From an uncultured Neomegalonema sp. (GTDB lineage: Bacteria > Pseudomonadota > Alphaproteobacteria > Rhodobacterales > Rhodobacteraceae), in NCBI GenBank assembly GCA_937944035.1, contig CALDZQ010000230.1:1-8159 (forward strand): 8,159 nt of DNA. The letters are read 5' to 3'. The first letter of the stretch is position 1; each line of letters begins with the position of its first letter. Below are positions 7,429 through 8,159 of the stretch, in pieces. Below the pieces are notes generated by a model. The model saw only the letters and a list, made by a program, of their open reading frames with translations. It was not told the DNA's origin and ran no database searches. Made by a program: the position numbers and the translations under genes.

Positions 7429-7663
7429 AGGAATAACTAGGCTTGCGGGCAATCAAAGTATCCAAAAAATCTATAAACTCCTTTGGAGAATCTGATTTGA
7501 TAATAATTTTTACGTTCTTCCATCTAGAATCTTTGATTATATTGCTAATATATTGATCAAATTCATTTGAGAAATGCCCTGTATATTTACGTAATTCTGG
7601 AATTTTGTTACCCGCAGATATTTTTTCTTCCATCGCGGCATCCACTCTTGCGCTCGTACTCAT
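7415..7663 (-). CDS. Small orphan protein, unknown function, in AT-rich island
   Basis: An 82-aa open frame, family not recognised. Support for a real gene is the ribosome site: TCCTTTT at 7672-7678 reads AAAAGGA on the minus strand, 8 bases before the ATG, the best Shine-Dalgarno in the window. An internal ATG at 7633 would give 72 aa with a poorer site. No signal peptide or membrane helix is visible. The protein is charged and looks soluble. After a polar N-terminus (MSTSARVDAAMEEK) come an amphipathic stretch, a probable beta strand (NVKIIIKS, about 50-57) and a helix (SPKEFIDFLDTLIA, about 58-71), ending in a tyrosine-rich tail (SYSYIIE). Its codons are AT-rich, unlike every other gene here, which suggests horizontal acquisition. 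It is convergent with the cupin gene and 113 bases downstream of lpxK on the same strand. It could also be a remnant of a larger foreign gene. Confidence 0.55.
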   Translation of the reverse strand: MSTSARVDAAMEEKISAGNKIPELRKYTGHFSNEFDQYISNIIKDSRWKNVKIIIKSDSPKEFIDFLDTLIARKPSYSYIIE

Positions 7664-7671
7664 AATGAAAA

Positions 7672-7678
7672 TCCTTTT
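7672..7678 (-). promoter_or_regulatory. Strong Shine-Dalgarno of the orphan gene
   Basis: The minus strand reads AAAAGGA, with 8 bases between the motif and the ATG at 7663-7661. This is near-ideal spacing. It is the main reason to treat the 82-aa frame as a gene and to choose the upstream of its two ATGs. Confidence 0.6.
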
Positions 7679-7739
7679 AAATTGTCTTCAGGCAATAGCT
7701 AAATTCTAATCGCCGTATTGATATATTTTCTATGTATGT

Positions 7740-7766
7740 AATTTAAAGCGGGCAACATTATGTCAA
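7740..7766 (-). promoter_or_regulatory. Possible sigma-70-type promoter for the orphan gene
   Basis: A perfect TTGACA (-35 consensus) lies on the minus strand at 7766-7761. The best nearby -10 is TAAATT at 7745-7740 (4 of 6 matches to TATAAT), but the spacer is only 15 bases. The site sits between the lpxK stop and the orphan gene and points toward that gene, leaving a leader of roughly 70 bases. AT-rich sequence produces such matches by chance, so this is tentative. Confidence 0.3.
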
Positions 7767-7776
7767 GCGATTATAT

Positions 7777-8159
7777 CTACAAAACCCCATCCAAAACCCC
7801 ATCCAAAACCCCGTCAATCCCCGCCTCATCCTCATAAGCCAGTTCAATCGGCACGGGCCAGATGCGGCCACGGGCGGAGGGGGGCATTTTGACCATGTCT
7901 TTGTCGGTCGTCACCACCGTCAGCCCTTGCTCATCGGCCCGCGCCAGCAGGCGGTTTATCATCGAGCCGGTATAGTGGTGGTGGTCGGGAAAGCTCTCGG
8001 AATCCGCAATCTCCGCCCCCAAGCCCCGCAATGTCTCGAAGAATTTCTCAGGCCGCCCGATCCCCGCAAAGGCCAGCACCCGCGCGCCGTCGAACGACAT
8101 CCCCGTCACACGCGGCGCGATTCTGGCGCGGATAACCGCAATCTCTTCCGGCAGCGGCA
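7777..8159 (-). CDS. lpxK: LpxK, tetraacyldisaccharide 4'-kinase (3' part only)
   Basis: The C-terminal 126 residues of LpxK, the inner-membrane-associated kinase that phosphorylates the 4' position of the lipid A disaccharide using ATP. The N-terminal part with the Walker A loop lies beyond the window. Visible family signatures are AFAGIGRPEKFF (about visible residues 29-40), SFPDHHHYT (54-62) and VVTTDKDMVKMPP (80-92), corresponding to the family's AGIGRP, FPDH and T-E/D-K-D motifs. The frame is open to the window edge. The C-terminus is odd: the last 12 residues are DGVL three times, encoded by a 12-base tandem repeat, followed by a TAG stop. LpxK works in the same LPS pathway as lptF, lptG and lptD on the other strand, but it is convergent with them and separately transcribed. 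Confidence 0.93.
   Translation of the reverse strand, partial: PLPEEIAVIRARIAPRVTGMSFDGARVLAFAGIGRPEKFFETLRGLGAEIADSESFPDHHHYTGSMINRLLARADEQGLTVVTTDKDMVKMPPSARGRIWPVPIELAYEDEAGIDGVLDGVLDGVL
7780..7815. repeat. 12-base tandem repeat, three copies, in the 3' end of lpxK
   Basis: The unit CAAAACCCCATC occurs at 7780-7791 and 7792-7803. A third copy at 7804-7815 differs by one base (GTC for ATC). Read on the minus strand it encodes D-G-V-L per unit, so copy-number change keeps the lpxK frame and stop codon. It probably arose by replication slippage. Confidence 0.9.

Noticed and set aside
7681..7696. Short hairpin ATTGTC-TTCA-GGCAAT in the leader of the orphan gene
   Set aside because: Only a 6-base stem: it needs a G-U pair on the plus strand and has a C-A mismatch on the minus strand. 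No U-tract follows, so neither a terminator nor a riboswitch can be supported.
7665..7709. A 14-codon plus-strand micro-ORF (MKILLNC...) divergent from the orphan gene
   Set aside because: No Shine-Dalgarno upstream and no downstream plus-strand gene for a leader peptide to control; probably chance in AT-rich sequence.
7780..7815. CRISPR or other regularly spaced array
   Set aside because: The 12-base units are directly tandem with no spacers and lie inside the lpxK reading frame, so this is a simple tandem repeat.
1..8159. tRNA, rRNA, insertion sequence or phage genes
   Set aside because: I saw no rRNA or tRNA-like sequence and no transposase, integrase or phage structural motif in any plausible reading frame.

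Overview
The window is a GC-rich segment from a Gram-negative bacterium that makes lipopolysaccharide (LPS), most likely an alphaproteobacterium. The gene order lptF-lptG-lptD-surA-pdxA-rsmA is one I associate with alphaproteobacteria, particularly Rhodobacterales-type genomes; the exact genus cannot be read from the sequence.

Positions 2-7396 (+ strand) hold one tightly packed array: the 3' end of lptF, then complete lptG, lptD, surA, pdxA, rsmA and a small DUF985-family cupin gene. Four of the six junctions are 4-base ATGA stop/start overlaps (lptF/lptG, surA/pdxA, pdxA/rsmA, rsmA/cupin). The other two are gaps of about 20 bases (lptG/lptD) and 17 bases (lptD/surA). This looks like a single operon with translational coupling; its promoter lies upstream of the window. 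The first four products act together: LptF and LptG are the membrane subunits of the LPS extraction ABC transporter, LptD is the outer-membrane LPS translocon, and SurA is a periplasmic chaperone known to help fold LptD. PdxA (vitamin B6 synthesis), RsmA (16S rRNA dimethylation) and the cupin are metabolic or housekeeping passengers.

Positions 7397-7776 form a sharp AT-rich island, about 31% GC by my hand count, between GC-rich flanks. It holds one short minus-strand gene (7415-7663, 82 aa) that I cannot assign to a family. This gene has a strong Shine-Dalgarno sequence and a possible promoter just downstream of lpxK. A small AT-only inverted repeat overlaps its stop codon.

Positions 7777-8159 (- strand) hold the 3' part of lpxK (lipid A 4'-kinase). 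Its last codons are three tandem copies of a 12-base unit, giving a (DGVL)x3 protein tail. lpxK converges on the lpt array and serves the same LPS pathway.

Most of the window is conserved housekeeping sequence. The AT-rich island with its orphan gene is the only part that looks accessory, and I found no evidence of a new multi-gene system.
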